Assembly (NCBI GenBank): GCA_023053545.1 | Contig: JAKZAN010000063.1 | Coordinates: 124,001 to 188,000, forward strand | Source: Lepidurus packardi | Taxonomy: Eukaryota; Arthropoda; Branchiopoda; Notostraca; Triopsidae | Direction of reading: 5' to 3' | DNA length: 64,000 nt | In this document: positions 42,894-53,450 of the stretch, piece after piece | Position numbering within the stretch: position 1 is the first letter of the stretch | How the letters are laid out: every line of letters begins with the position of its first letter | Notes under the pieces: generated by a model | What the model saw: the letters and a program-made list of their open reading frames with translations, nothing else | Told to the model about the DNA's origin: nothing | Database searches by the model: none | Position numbers and translations under genes: made by a program

Positions 42894-43475
42894 ATGATCG
42901 CACACATACAAGGCAAATTAGTAGAAAAATCGCCAACCGAAGTTGTAATAGATTGCGGCGGAATTGGCTATCAAGTTAATATTTCATTGCACACTTTTTC
43001 GCTTATTCCAGATCAAGAAGCGATTAAATTGTATACTTATATGCAAGTTAAAGAAGATGCACACACCTTATTTGGTTTTGTAGAGAAATCTGAGCGGGAA
43101 CTGTTCAAAATGTTGCTGTCTGTTTCTGGCATCGGCGCGAGTATTGCACGAACAATGCTGTCCTCGTTAGAGCCTAAACAGATTATTCATGCCTTGGCAA
43201 GTGGCGATGTGGCAACTATACAATCCATTAAGGGAATCGGCGGCAAAACCGCGCAAAGAGCCATTTTGGATTTGAAGGATAAAATGTTAAAAATATACGA
43301 CTTGGACGAAGTTTCAATGTCTGTTGGCAATACAAACAAAGATGAAGCGTTATCTGCTCTCGAGGTGCTTGGCTTTAACAAAAAATTATCTGAAAAGATG
43401 GTGGAAAAAATTGTTAAAGAAACGCCAGATGCCACTGTAGAAATGATCATAAAACAGGCTTTAAAAAATTTATAA
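42894..43475 (+). CDS. ruvA: Holliday junction DNA helicase subunit RuvA
   Basis: RuvA binds Holliday junctions as a tetramer and loads RuvB. The 193 residues hold an OB fold (MIAHIQGKLVEKSPTEVVID), two helix-hairpin-helix motifs (LLSVSGIGASIARTML and IQSIKGIGGKTAQRAILDLK) and the C-terminal RuvB-binding three-helix domain. It stands alone from ruvB, as in other Flavobacteria, and is followed by sprA after three bases. Confidence 0.97.
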   Translation: MIAHIQGKLVEKSPTEVVIDCGGIGYQVNISLHTFSLIPDQEAIKLYTYMQVKEDAHTLFGFVEKSERELFKMLLSVSGIGASIARTMLSSLEPKQIIHALASGDVATIQSIKGIGGKTAQRAILDLKDKMLKIYDLDEVSMSVGNTNKDEALSALEVLGFNKKLSEKMVEKIVKETPDATVEMIIKQALKNL

Positions 43476-43478
43476 TTC

Positions 43479-46400
43479 TTGAAAAAAGTTCACATTTGGT
43501 CGAAATTGATTCGCGTTAACGTAATATTGCTTTTGCTTCTTTTGGGTGTGACTGCAAATGCTCAAGTTAACCAAAGCCAAGATTCGACTGCCACCGGTTA
43601 CGCTACTGGCGCGATTCAATTGCAGAATCCTCCAAGTATCATAGAGGCATATACATATGATCCAGTCACAAATCGGTATGTTTATACTAATTCTGTGGAC
43701 GGTTTTAATATCAGTTACCCCATAATTCTTACGCCTGAGGAGTACCAGCGATTGGCGCTAAAGGAAGCAATGCGAAAGTATTTTAAAGAGAAATCTGATG
43801 CAATTGATGGTAAGAAAGCAGGTGCTGAAGCCAAGCAAAAGGATTTACTGCCTCGTTTCCAAGTGAACTCTAATTTGTTTGAAACAATTTTTGGCGGCAA
43901 CACTATTGATGTGAAGCCAACAGGTTCAGTCGAAATGGACTTGGGCGTGAGGTATACAAAGCAAGATAATCCGACCTTTTCGCCTAGAAACCGCGCTACA
44001 ACATCTTTCGACTTTGACCAGCGAATTAGTATGGGATTGGTAGGCATGGTGGGCACTAGATTGCCAATTAATATCAATTATGACACGGAGTCAACTTTTG
44101 CTTTTCAAAACCTATTTAAGCTTGAGTATAAACCCACTGAAGATGATATAATTCAGAAAATTGAAGTCGGGAACGTTAGTTTGCCACTTAATAGTTCCTT
44201 AATTCGTGGCGCACAAAGCTTGTTTGGCGTTAAAGCGCAACTTCAATTTGGTAAAACCACATTTACTGGCGTCTTTTCTGAGCAAAAATCGCAAACGAGA
44301 TCGGTAACGGCACAAGGCGGCGGAACGATTCAGGATTTTGAATTATTTGGACTTGAATATGATGAAAACCGAAATTTTTTCTTGTCGCAATATTTTAGAA
44401 AGAAATATGACGAATCGCTCCGCAATTATCCATTCATAAATAGTCGTGTTCAAATTACACGGATCGAAGTTTGGATTACGAATCGACAAAATCGAATTAA
44501 TGCCACTAGCAATAACCTTCGAAATATTGTGGCACTTCAAGATTTGGGTGAAGCACCACTAAACAATTATTCTGATCCAACAATTGTTGCCAATCCAGTT
44601 CCTGCAGGATTTTTTAATGTTGCAGCCGATACGCCAACATCGAACGCGAATAATGCGCTGAACCCTGCCCTAATCGCAACCGGCGGCGGAATTTTGAATG
44701 CGGCTATTCGTGAAACAGCAACAGCCGACCAAGGATTTACGGGTTTAAATGCAAGTGAAGGTCGTGATTTTTCTAAACTTGAAAATGCTAGGAAGTTACT
44801 GCCTTCCGAATTTACATTTCACCCGCAATTGGGCTATATTTCACTGCAACAACGACTTGCGAATGACGAAATATTGGCCGTAGCATATCAATATACCATT
44901 GGAGACCAAGTCTATCAAGTTGGTGAGTTTGGTACCGATGGTGTTGAAGCAACGCAAACAGGAACAGTCGACACAGGAGCAGGTCCAGAAGCGACCGTGA
45001 GCACGCAAAGTTTAATCCTGAAAATGCTTAAAAGCAACCTGACGAATGTATCGCATCCGATATGGAACTTAATGATGAAAAATATTTACCAAATTCCAGG
45101 CGCATACCAATTGCAACAGGAAGATTTTAGGCTGAATATTTTGTATACCGATCCATCTCCCCTAAATTATATAGAGCCGGTGGGCAACACGCCATTTCCG
45201 ACTTCACCACCCGCTGACCCTATCGCGCAAACACCTTTGCTGAAGGTTTTTAATGTCGATCGACTAAATTATAACAATGACCCGCAAGAAGGTGGAGACG
45301 GTTTTTTCGATTTTATCCCAGGATTAACAGTAGACAGTCAGACAGGACGAATCATTTTTACAACGGTTGAGCCCTTTGGAAAGTTGCTATTTGACAAACT
45401 AAAGTTGGGCGGAGAAGTATACGAGGATCCATCAACCTATAATGCCAACCAGGCAAAGTATGTTTTTATAAGCATGTATAAAAGCACACAAGCTGGTGCT
45501 TTGCAAGACAGTGATAAGAACAAGTTTCAAATTAAAGGTCGGTTCAAATCTTCTGGCGGTGATGGCATTCCAATCGGCGCTTTCAATGTGCCTCGAGGTT
45601 CCGTTGTTGTTTCTGCAGGTGGCAGGGTCTTAGTTGAAGGTGTAGATTATAGCGTGAATTATCAATTGGGTAGGGTGCAAATTTTAGACCCTTCACTGCA
45701 AGCTTCCAATACTCCAATTGAAGTTTCAGTCGAAAATAATTCGGTTTTTGGTCAGCAAACGCGCCGTTTTATGGGAATTAATGTGGAGCATAAATTTTCG
45801 GATAAATTTTTATTAGGCGCAACATTTTTAAAACTAACTGAACGGCCTTTTACTCAGAAATCAAACTACGGACAAGAATCTGTAAGCAATAGTATATTTG
45901 GAATTAATGGTAATTATGCTGCAGAAGTTCCGTTCTTGACAAGATTGGTGAACAAGTTGCCTAACATGGATACTGATGCACCGTCTAATATCTCGATTAG
46001 AGGTGAAGTGGCGTTCTTGAAACCCGACACCCCCAAGGCTGACAATTTTCAGGGCGAATCGACCATTTACGTAGATGATTTTGAAGGCTCGCAAACCACA
46101 ATCGATTTGCGATCGCCTTTTTCGTGGTTCTTGTCAAGCGTTCCAGTTTTTGATCCGGTGCAAAGCCAAGGTGATTATAGTGATTTTGGCGCAGGCTTGC
46201 CAGGTTTGAATTATGGTTTTCGCCGAGCAAAAATTTCTTGGTATTCGATTGACCCAATTTTTTATGCGCAGCGGCCTTCTGGTTTAACGAATCAGGACAT
46301 TGGCTTTAATACCACACGCCGTATTTATAACGAAGAATTATATCCTGTAACAGATGTTCCAATCGGACAATCTCAGGTTATCAATACGCTCGATTTATCA

Positions 46401-49400
46401 TATTATCCAGCAGAACGAGGCCCATATAATTATGATCCACTTGCGTCAGAATTAGACCAATTTCCCCCAAGCATCGCAAGCCAAAATTTTGGGGGTATTA
46501 TGCGGCCAATTAACGCAACTAATTTCGAGCAGTCAAACGTCGAATATATTCAGTTTTGGATGCTGGATCCTTACGAAGGCGATGAGTCCAATCCTGAGAA
46601 AACACCAAACACCAATACTGGGAAAATTTTCTTCAACTTAGGGTCTATATCAGAAGACATATTAAAAGATGGGCGGAAACAATATGAGAATGGATTAGGA
46701 CCAAGCCAAATTTTGTATGTGCCAGCGCCAGTTTGGGGTAATGTTCCTGCTTCGCAATCGCTTATTTATGCATTTGATACCAACGCGGCAAATCGAGCCA
46801 ATCAGGATGTTGGTCTTGACGGATTAAATGATTCTGAAGAAGCTTCGAAATTCCCAACATTTGCAGGTAGTCCGGATCCATCTCAAGACAATTACGAATA
46901 TTTTTTGCAAGCAAGCGGATCGGTTGTAAAAAGGTACAAACAATACAACGGAACACAAGGGAATTCCCCGGTTGACGTAACTGACAATAACCGAGGATCG
47001 ACAGCAGTTCCGGATGTGGAAGATATCAACCGAGACAATACCATGAACACGATTAATGCTTATTATGAGTATAGCATTGATTTGAAGCCTGGCATCTCAA
47101 TTAATGACCGTTATGTGACTGATATTAGGACTTTGGCAAATGTGCCAAATCTGCCAAATGGCGCTGTGCCTACGTCAGCAAGATGGATTCAGTATAAAAT
47201 TCCAATTGTAAATCCAGAAAATACTATTGGCGGGATTTCCGACTTTAGAACAATTAATTTTATGCGTATTTTCATGACGGCGTTTAAGGACAATATCACA
47301 GTCCGTTTCGGGTCGCTTGATTTAGTTCGTGGAGAATGGCGTCGATATAACAGTAGTTTAGATCAGACGGACACAGATGCTGCTGATGACAATACGATCT
47401 TCGATGTCCAAGCTGTAAACATTCAAGAAAACGGCAGTCGAACGCCAATTAATTATGTTTCGCCTCCTGGCGTTGTGCGCGAACAATTATCGAATGGTAA
47501 TAATATTATCAATCAAAACGAACAATCTCTTTCTTTGCGCGTCACTGGAAATAACGACGGTGGTCTAGAGCCTGGCGCACCAAACGCAAATACTGCATTA
47601 CAGTCATCAGGTGATGCACGTGCAGTTTTTAAAAATGTAAGTGTTGATATGCGGCAGTTTAAGAAGCTTAAAATGTTCTTGCACGCCGAAGCAATCACAA
47701 ATGATAGTGCGCCATTACAAGACGATGAAATGATTGCATTTATTCGTTTTGGTAATGATTTTACGCAGAATTTCTATGAAGTTCAAATTCCGTTGAAAGT
47801 ATCGCCTTTGATGGGCTCTGTTACGCCATCCCAAATTTGGCCGGCAGAAAATGAACTTGACTTGAACTTAGAATTGCTAACGCAGCTCAAAATATTAGCA
47901 ATGAGCGGCAGTGCACCAGCAGAAGATGTAAATGGCATTAGGTATGTTAACGAGGGCGATTTGAATCCTTCGCTGGCAGGACGATCGAACGAATTGAGGC
48001 TGGGTATTAGGGGAAATCCCAATTTTGGACTGATCAGAACTTTGATGGTGGGTATCAAAAACAATACGCGAAATCCAAAAGTGCCGCGGTCAACAAGCTC
48101 AAATCCAAGAAATATACGGGGAGAAGTATGGTTCAACGAACTCCGAATTGCAGACATGGACAACAAAGGCGGAATGGCAGCGGTGCTAAGTATCGATTCC
48201 AATTTTGCAGATTTCGCAACACTTTCTGCAACAGGCAGAATGAGTACCGCAGGTTTTGGTTCTCTTGAACAAGGGCCAAATGAGCGCAGTCGAGAGGATC
48301 TGAAACAGTACAACCTTGTTACGAACTTTGCACTTGGGAAATTATTGCCAAAAAAATGGGGTCTAAATGTTCCTTTCAATTATGCAGTTGGGGAAGAAAT
48401 TATTACGCCAGAATACGATCCATTTAACCAAGATATTCGTCTGGATTTATTGCTGGATAACACGAGCGACCAAGCCGCACGAGACAATATCAGGAACCGC
48501 GCTATTGAATATACAAAGCGTAAAAGCGTCAATTTTATAGGGGTAAGAAAAGACAGGGCGCCACAACAGAAATCGCACGTTTATGATGTCGAAAACTTCA
48601 CATTGTCTCATTCTTTCAATGAAACAGAGCGCCATGATTTCGAAATCGAAAGCTATGTGGATCAGCAAGTAAGTTCGTCAGTTGATTATGCTTATACTTT
48701 TCAATCGAAAGCAATTGAGCCTTTCAAGAAAAGCAAGTTCTTAAAGAAAAGCGGCTACTGGAAGATGCTAAGCGATTTTAATTTTAATTACTTGCCGTCA
48801 AGCATCACGTGGAATTCTAATATATTAAGACAGTATAACCGCCAACAATTTAGACAAGTAGATGTGGAAGGCATCGGCTTGGATCCGCTCTATAGAAGAA
48901 ATTATATGTTTAATTATCAGTACGGGTTTAATTATAACTTGACCAAGGCGCTGAAGATCAATTATACTGTTTCGACACGGAATTTAGTTCGGAATTATAT
49001 GGATGAAAATAACCGACCTGACAACACGATTTCGATTTGGGATGATTATGTTGACGTTGGTACCGCGAACCAACATTCGCAACAGATTGTCTTGAATTAC
49101 GAATTACCCATTAATAAATTGCCAGTATTTGGGTTTATCAAATCCACCTATTCATATACAAGCGATTTTAACTGGCAACGCGCTTCATTAGCATTTCAAT
49201 CTGTTACTACAGATAATGGCGACACCTACAACTTAGGGAATACTATTCAAAACGCAGGTTCACATCGATTGAACACCACTTTGAACATGGATGCGTTCTA
49301 TAAGTACGTCGGATTAACGAAAGCGAAAAAACCAATTGCAAGGCCAACTGCTGCACCAAAACCAGGTGAAAAAATTGTGGCTGCCGTACAGCCTAAAGTT

Positions 49401-50780
49401 GACAGCGGAAATTTGTTTTTGAATGGGTTGAAAGGAGTATTGACCAGTCTTAAAACGGTGCAAATTAATTATACAGAAAATAGCGGTACAGTATTGCCAG
49501 GATATCTGCCAGGAATCGGATTTTTGGGCACCAGCAAACCTTCACTTGGATTTATACTCGGATCTCAGGACGATATTCGTTATGAAGCTGCCCGAAATGG
49601 CTGGCTGACCAGCTATCCAGAGTTTAATCAGAATTTTACGCAGGTTACGAATAAGCTTCTCAACATCACTGCAAATATGGATTTGTTTCCAGATTTCAAG
49701 GTTGATTTGACAGCGGATAGGGCTTTCTCAAACAATTTTTCTGAACAGTTTAATACAGACGAAAATGGATACAATTCCTTGTCGCCGTATTCGACCGGTA
49801 ATTTTTCGATTACCACAACAATGCTTAAATCGGCATTTTGGAGAAGTGATGAAGGCAGTTCAGCGGCTTTTGATGATTTTAGAAGTAACCGAATCATAAT
49901 TGCAGAACGATTAGCGCTGAGCCGATATGGGACAAGCGACTTTCCTCGAGATGCGGAAGGTTATCCACGAGGTTTTGGCAAGAATAGCCAAGCCGTACTT
50001 TTACCGTCATTTTTGGCTGCTTATACTGGACTAATATCCACAGGTGCAGGCGATGCTGCGCATAAAATTTCAACTTCACCATTTAGAAGTTTTCCAATTC
50101 CAAACTGGACAATTAAGTATAATGGCTTGATGCGATATGCATTTTTTAAAGAAACTTTCAAACGTTTTTCAATGCAGCAAAGCTATAGGTCTTCTTATAC
50201 TTTAAATTCGTTCCGATCAAATTTTGAGTATGATAAAAACCCTGATGCATTAGATACAGGCGGTAATTTTCAAAATAAGCTGATCATTTCAAATGTCAAT
50301 CTTGTAGAGCAATTTAACCCACTTATTCGATTAGATTTCGAGACGAAGAGCGCTATTAAGATATTGGCTGAAATGAAAAAAGACAGGGCTCTTTCAATGA
50401 GTTTTGATAATAATTTACTAACCGAAGTGAAAGGTCTTGAATATGTCGCGGGAATTGGATATCGCTTCAAAGATGTAATTTTTTCTACTCGATTAGCCGA
50501 TACGCCATCAGGGGTCATAAAAAGCGACATCAACATTAAGATGGATTTCTCATATAGAAATAATAAGACGATTGTTCGCTATTTGGACTATACTAATAAT
50601 CAATTGGCAGGCGGTCAGAATATATGGTCGGCAAGATTAACAGCCGATTATTCATTCAGTAAAAATTTAACTGCAATCTTCTATTATGATCATTCATTCT
50701 CGAAAGCAGTAATTTCAACATCATTTCCAATGACGAATATCAGATCGGGATTTACGTTGCGGTATAATTTTGGAAATTAA
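43479..50780 (+). CDS. sprA: Gliding motility / type IX secretion outer-membrane protein SprA
   Basis: SprA is the giant outer-membrane beta-barrel that forms the T9SS translocon and is needed for gliding and adhesin secretion. The 2433 residues match the known size (about 2400). The frame begins with TTG at 43479, three bases after ruvA, giving the signal sequence MKKVHIWSKLIRVNVILLLL and a cleavage near ANAQ. Recognisable family parts include DLGVRYTKQDNP in the first SprA_N region, GSVVVSAGGRVLVEGVDYSV, DDFEGSQTTIDLRSP and VWFNELRIADMDNKGG. The last residues FTLRYNFGN fit a terminal barrel strand. No other T9SS gene is in the window. Confidence 0.96.
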   Translation: MKKVHIWSKLIRVNVILLLLLLGVTANAQVNQSQDSTATGYATGAIQLQNPPSIIEAYTYDPVTNRYVYTNSVDGFNISYPIILTPEEYQRLALKEAMRKYFKEKSDAIDGKKAGAEAKQKDLLPRFQVNSNLFETIFGGNTIDVKPTGSVEMDLGVRYTKQDNPTFSPRNRATTSFDFDQRISMGLVGMVGTRLPININYDTESTFAFQNLFKLEYKPTEDDIIQKIEVGNVSLPLNSSLIRGAQSLFGVKAQLQFGKTTFTGVFSEQKSQTRSVTAQGGGTIQDFELFGLEYDENRNFFLSQYFRKKYDESLRNYPFINSRVQITRIEVWITNRQNRINATSNNLRNIVALQDLGEAPLNNYSDPTIVANPVPAGFFNVAADTPTSNANNALNPALIATGGGILNAAIRETATADQGFTGLNASEGRDFSKLENARKLLPSEFTFHPQLGYISLQQRLANDEILAVAYQYTIGDQVYQVGEFGTDGVEATQTGTVDTGAGPEATVSTQSLILKMLKSNLTNVSHPIWNLMMKNIYQIPGAYQLQQEDFRLNILYTDPSPLNYIEPVGNTPFPTSPPADPIAQTPLLKVFNVDRLNYNNDPQEGGDGFFDFIPGLTVDSQTGRIIFTTVEPFGKLLFDKLKLGGEVYEDPSTYNANQAKYVFISMYKSTQAGALQDSDKNKFQIKGRFKSSGGDGIPIGAFNVPRGSVVVSAGGRVLVEGVDYSVNYQLGRVQILDPSLQASNTPIEVSVENNSVFGQQTRRFMGINVEHKFSDKFLLGATFLKLTERPFTQKSNYGQESVSNSIFGINGNYAAEVPFLTRLVNKLPNMDTDAPSNISIRGEVAFLKPDTPKADNFQGESTIYVDDFEGSQTTIDLRSPFSWFLSSVPVFDPVQSQGDYSDFGAGLPGLNYGFRRAKISWYSIDPIFYAQRPSGLTNQDIGFNTTRRIYNEELYPVTDVPIGQSQVINTLDLSYYPAERGPYNYDPLASELDQFPPSIASQNFGGIMRPINATNFEQSNVEYIQFWMLDPYEGDESNPEKTPNTNTGKIFFNLGSISEDILKDGRKQYENGLGPSQILYVPAPVWGNVPASQSLIYAFDTNAANRANQDVGLDGLNDSEEASKFPTFAGSPDPSQDNYEYFLQASGSVVKRYKQYNGTQGNSPVDVTDNNRGSTAVPDVEDINRDNTMNTINAYYEYSIDLKPGISINDRYVTDIRTLANVPNLPNGAVPTSARWIQYKIPIVNPENTIGGISDFRTINFMRIFMTAFKDNITVRFGSLDLVRGEWRRYNSSLDQTDTDAADDNTIFDVQAVNIQENGSRTPINYVSPPGVVREQLSNGNNIINQNEQSLSLRVTGNNDGGLEPGAPNANTALQSSGDARAVFKNVSVDMRQFKKLKMFLHAEAITNDSAPLQDDEMIAFIRFGNDFTQNFYEVQIPLKVSPLMGSVTPSQIWPAENELDLNLELLTQLKILAMSGSAPAEDVNGIRYVNEGDLNPSLAGRSNELRLGIRGNPNFGLIRTLMVGIKNNTRNPKVPRSTSSNPRNIRGEVWFNELRIADMDNKGGMAAVLSIDSNFADFATLSATGRMSTAGFGSLEQGPNERSREDLKQYNLVTNFALGKLLPKKWGLNVPFNYAVGEEIITPEYDPFNQDIRLDLLLDNTSDQAARDNIRNRAIEYTKRKSVNFIGVRKDRAPQQKSHVYDVENFTLSHSFNETERHDFEIESYVDQQVSSSVDYAYTFQSKAIEPFKKSKFLKKSGYWKMLSDFNFNYLPSSITWNSNILRQYNRQQFRQVDVEGIGLDPLYRRNYMFNYQYGFNYNLTKALKINYTVSTRNLVRNYMDENNRPDNTISIWDDYVDVGTANQHSQQIVLNYELPINKLPVFGFIKSTYSYTSDFNWQRASLAFQSVTTDNGDTYNLGNTIQNAGSHRLNTTLNMDAFYKYVGLTKAKKPIARPTAAPKPGEKIVAAVQPKVDSGNLFLNGLKGVLTSLKTVQINYTENSGTVLPGYLPGIGFLGTSKPSLGFILGSQDDIRYEAARNGWLTSYPEFNQNFTQVTNKLLNITANMDLFPDFKVDLTADRAFSNNFSEQFNTDENGYNSLSPYSTGNFSITTTMLKSAFWRSDEGSSAAFDDFRSNRIIIAERLALSRYGTSDFPRDAEGYPRGFGKNSQAVLLPSFLAAYTGLISTGAGDAAHKISTSPFRSFPIPNWTIKYNGLMRYAFFKETFKRFSMQQSYRSSYTLNSFRSNFEYDKNPDALDTGGNFQNKLIISNVNLVEQFNPLIRLDFETKSAIKILAEMKKDRALSMSFDNNLLTEVKGLEYVAGIGYRFKDVIFSTRLADTPSGVIKSDINIKMDFSYRNNKTIVRYLDYTNNQLAGGQNIWSARLTADYSFSKNLTAIFYYDHSFSKAVISTSFPMTNIRSGFTLRYNFGN

Positions 50781-50815
50781 CCGTGTAAAAAATTTAAAAA
50801 TTGAAGAGTAAACTT

Positions 50816-50823
50816 TACATTTG
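50816..50823 (+). promoter_or_regulatory. -7 element of gcvH
   Basis: TACATTTG matches TAnnTTTG, 33 bases before the gcvH ATG. The nearest TTG upstream is only 12 bases away, so the -33 element is unclear. Confidence 0.5.
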
Positions 50824-50855
50824 CCCTTCATTAAAAACAACGAAAACAAAACACA

Positions 50856-51236
50856 ATGAACATACCATCAGAACTAAAGTATACAAAAGACCACGAATGG
50901 ATTAGCTTAGACGGAGACGTTGCAACAGTTGGAATTACCGACTTCGCTCAGAAAGAATTGGGCGATATTGTTTACGTTGAAGTAGAAACTTTAGACCAAA
51001 CTTTGGCACAAGAAGAAGTTTTTGGGACAGTTGAAGCAGTTAAAACAGTATCAGATTTGTTTTTGCCTTTAGCAGGCGAAATCATCGCTTTTAATGATGC
51101 TTTGGAAAGCAGCCCGGAAACTGTGAACTCAGACCCATACGGTGCTGGATGGATGATCAAGATTAAAGTGTCAAATCCTTCAGATTTTAATGAATTGCTT
51201 TCAGCAGACGATTACAAAGCATTGATTGGTGCGTAA
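50856..51236 (+). CDS. gcvH: Glycine cleavage system H protein
   Basis: GcvH carries the aminomethyl group on a lipoyl arm between the P, T and L proteins of glycine cleavage. The 126 residues cover the whole family fold. The lipoylation site is Lys63 in [17 protein letters not shown], and KYTKDHEWI and [10 protein letters not shown] are further signatures. Its stop overlaps the start of the VanZ-like gene. Other gcv genes are not in the window. Confidence 0.97.
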   Translation: MNIPSELKYTKDHEWISLDGDVATVGITDFAQKELGDIVYVEVETLDQTLAQEEVFGTVEAVKTVSDLFLPLAGEIIAFNDALESSPETVNSDPYGAGWMIKIKVSNPSDFNELLSADDYKALIGA

Positions 51237-51615
51237 ATATCTTTGGATGGCCGCCGCCGCAACATGGACTATTATAGTTCTAACGCTGTGCTTGGCTAAA
51301 CTAAATAATTTGCCGTCAATGGGTGTTTCAAATGGGGATAAGTATGTGCATTTTATATTTTATTGTTTACTATCCATTCTCTGGTTAGGCTACTTTTTCA
51401 ATGCAAATCTTGCCTCTAGTGCGCTAAAATTATACAAGTGGACATCGGTTTCCTTGTTTCTCTTTGGTGTTTTAATTGAGATTGCACAGGGAGCATTAAC
51501 CACATACCGCTCAGGCGATGCTAAAGATGTTTTGGCAAATACTGCAGGCATTTTCACCGGGGTGATGTTTTGGTCTATTTATCGATATATAGCGGCATAC
51601 CAGAAAAAAAATTAA
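51229..51615 (+). CDS. VanZ-like small membrane protein
   Basis: About 128 residues with four hydrophobic helices. [20 protein letters not shown] followed by [15 protein letters not shown], then [20 protein letters not shown] and [16 protein letters not shown], match VanZ-like (PF04892) proteins, whose G-D-K-x-x-H and E-x-x-Q motifs are kept. The role of such proteins is mostly unknown; the namesake gives low teicoplanin resistance. There is no ATG at the overlap with gcvH: the start is GTG at 51229 or TTG at 51226, or an ATG at 51247. Confidence 0.83.
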   Translation: MRKYLWMAAAATWTIIVLTLCLAKLNNLPSMGVSNGDKYVHFIFYCLLSILWLGYFFNANLASSALKLYKWTSVSLFLFGVLIEIAQGALTTYRSGDAKDVLANTAGIFTGVMFWSIYRYIAAYQKKN

Positions 51616-51621
51616 AAATAG

Positions 51622-51645
51622 ATCCTGCTTCGGCAGGATTTTTTA
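51622..51645 (+). terminator. Intrinsic terminator with UUCG tetraloop
   Basis: ATCCTGC-TTCG-GCAGGAT followed by a T-run, six bases after the VanZ-like stop codon. The UUCG loop makes the 7-bp stem unusually stable. Confidence 0.92.
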
Positions 51646-51667
51646 ATTTTAGGGAATATATACACTT

Positions 51668-52411
51668 ATGCTAGACATCCGCCAATACCTAGAATCAACC
51701 TATCTGAAAACAGCAGAAGAAACACTTTTGTGCGATGCAGAACATCAGCATCAGATCCATAACGTAATCGAAGAGGCCATGACTCATAAAGTGCTATTGG
51801 CCATGATACGGCCTGAATATGTGCTGATGGCTAAAAACATGGTTCGATCGCGCAATTCGACTCTGCTGATTGGGACGGTAATCGATTTTCCGGAAGGTGT
51901 TTCGGATACTTCCACAAAGCTTGCAGAAGCGGAACAAGCAATCGCAGATGGCGTTGATGAGCTTGATTTTGTTTGTAATTATCGTAAATTTCTTGCGCAA
52001 GACATCGAGTACTTCAAAGAAGAAATTTTTGTTTGTACGCGCATTGCCCTTCAGCAGCTTAAAAAAATTAAGTGGATTATCGAAGTAGCCGCATTGGAGC
52101 AAGATGAAATTGCAAGAATTTGCGCAGCGATTAAAGCAGTTGTGGTGTCGAATTTTGAAGGTCATTATAATGATGTATTTATAAAATCATCAACCGGATA
52201 TTATCAATCAAGTAGCGCAAGGCCAAACGGCGCTACCGCTGAATCAGTAAAGATCATGCTCGAAAATGCGGCGCCCCTTCCAGTAAAAGCATCTGGAGGC
52301 GTTCGTTCATTTGCAGACGCGGTCTATATGATTAATTTTGGCGTGAAGAGAATTGGAACTTCCTCGGCGGTGGAAATCTTGAAAGGCCAGAATTTAGACC
52401 CCGACAGTTAA
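51668..52411 (+). CDS. deoC: Deoxyribose-phosphate aldolase
   Basis: DeoC cleaves 2-deoxyribose 5-phosphate to acetaldehyde and glyceraldehyde 3-phosphate in nucleoside catabolism. The 247-residue TIM barrel keeps the catalytic set: the Schiff-base Lys in VFIKSSTGYY, the second Lys in VKASGGVRSF and the Asp in VDELDFVCNY. IGTVIDFPEGVS is the usual strand 2 motif. Monocistronic. Confidence 0.94.
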   Translation: MLDIRQYLESTYLKTAEETLLCDAEHQHQIHNVIEEAMTHKVLLAMIRPEYVLMAKNMVRSRNSTLLIGTVIDFPEGVSDTSTKLAEAEQAIADGVDELDFVCNYRKFLAQDIEYFKEEIFVCTRIALQQLKKIKWIIEVAALEQDEIARICAAIKAVVVSNFEGHYNDVFIKSSTGYYQSSSARPNGATAESVKIMLENAAPLPVKASGGVRSFADAVYMINFGVKRIGTSSAVEILKGQNLDPDS

Positions 52412-52499
52412 TCAAATTTCATAATTTTCGCGGTTTGTTTTTATTTTTTTTTCGGATAAATATTCAAAGCAAAGTTTATATTATTGCCGATTTCAATCG

Positions 52500-52507
52500 T
52501 ATCTTTG
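52500..52507 (+). promoter_or_regulatory. -7 element of the cyoE-cox gene group
   Basis: TATCTTTG matches TAnnTTTG and lies 28 bases before the heme O synthase ATG. A -33 TTTG was not found; TTTA at 52475 is 21 bases upstream. Confidence 0.5.
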
Positions 52508-52535
52508 CGACGGCAATCGCTGTTTAAAAAGAAAA

Positions 52536-53450
52536 ATGCAAACTTCATTGAGCACAGATACTACAACAATCACTTTCCGAGGGATGTTTACTGATTTCAA
52601 AGAAATCACTAAGGCTGGATTAGCCGTTAGTGTGCTTTTTTCATCTGTCGCAGGGTATCTGCTAGGCTTCGACGATGCGCATGCCTTTAGCTGGCAAACA
52701 TTAATTTTACTGAGTGTTGGTGGTTACTGCATGGTGGGTGCATCAAATGCATACAACCAAGTGATTGAGCGCGACTTAGACGCTTTGATGGATCGGACTA
52801 AGAATCGCCCAATTCCATCTGGCAGAATGTCTCCCAAAACCGCAATGTTTGTAGCGATTTTGCTAACCATCGTGGGCATAGTTTTGCTTTATATGATTAA
52901 TGCGAAGTCGGCAATGTTTGGCGCCATTTCGATAGTGCTTTATACTAGTTTATATACGCCGCTAAAAACGGTAACGCCACTTTCGGTTTTTGTGGGCGCG
53001 TTTCCAGGGGCTATCCCTTTCATGCTAGGATGGGTGGCTGCAACAGGCGATTTTGGAATTGAAGCAGGAACTTTATTTTTAATACAGTTTTTTTGGCAGT
53101 TTCCACATTTTTGGTCAATCGGATGGTTTTTGTATGAAGACTACGAAAAAGCAGGATTTTTTATGTTGCCAACAGGTAAAAGAGATACATCTACTGCTTT
53201 GCAAACAATCTTGTATACTCTTTGGTTAATAGTAGCGTCGCTTTTGCCCGCTTTGGGATATACAGGTAGGTTGCTTATTAGCCCCGTAGCTGCAATTGCG
53301 GTATTCTTGCTCGGAATCTGGATGTTGGTCTTTGCTGTAAAATTATACAAGCATAGAACAGTCAGCGCGGCTAAAAAATTAATGTTGGTTAGTGTTTCTT
53401 ATATTACTTTGTTGCAAATAATTTATATAATAGATAAATTTTTAAGATAA
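52536..53450 (+). CDS. cyoE: Heme O synthase (protoheme IX farnesyltransferase)
   Basis: This UbiA-type membrane prenyltransferase adds farnesyl to heme b to make heme O, the precursor of heme A in the oxidase. The 304 residues show about eight helices. The first Asp-rich motif is NQVIERDLDALMDRTKNRP and the second is YEDYEKAGFFMLP. It heads a run of oxidase genes; its stop shares one base with the next start (TAATG). Confidence 0.95.
   Translation: MQTSLSTDTTTITFRGMFTDFKEITKAGLAVSVLFSSVAGYLLGFDDAHAFSWQTLILLSVGGYCMVGASNAYNQVIERDLDALMDRTKNRPIPSGRMSPKTAMFVAILLTIVGIVLLYMINAKSAMFGAISIVLYTSLYTPLKTVTPLSVFVGAFPGAIPFMLGWVAATGDFGIEAGTLFLIQFFWQFPHFWSIGWFLYEDYEKAGFFMLPTGKRDTSTALQTILYTLWLIVASLLPALGYTGRLLISPVAAIAVFLLGIWMLVFAVKLYKHRTVSAAKKLMLVSVSYITLLQIIYIIDKFLR

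Noticed and set aside
43479-50780. Complete T9SS or gliding gene cluster
   Set aside because: Only sprA is present; gldK-N, porV, sprE, sprF and sprT homologues are not in the window.
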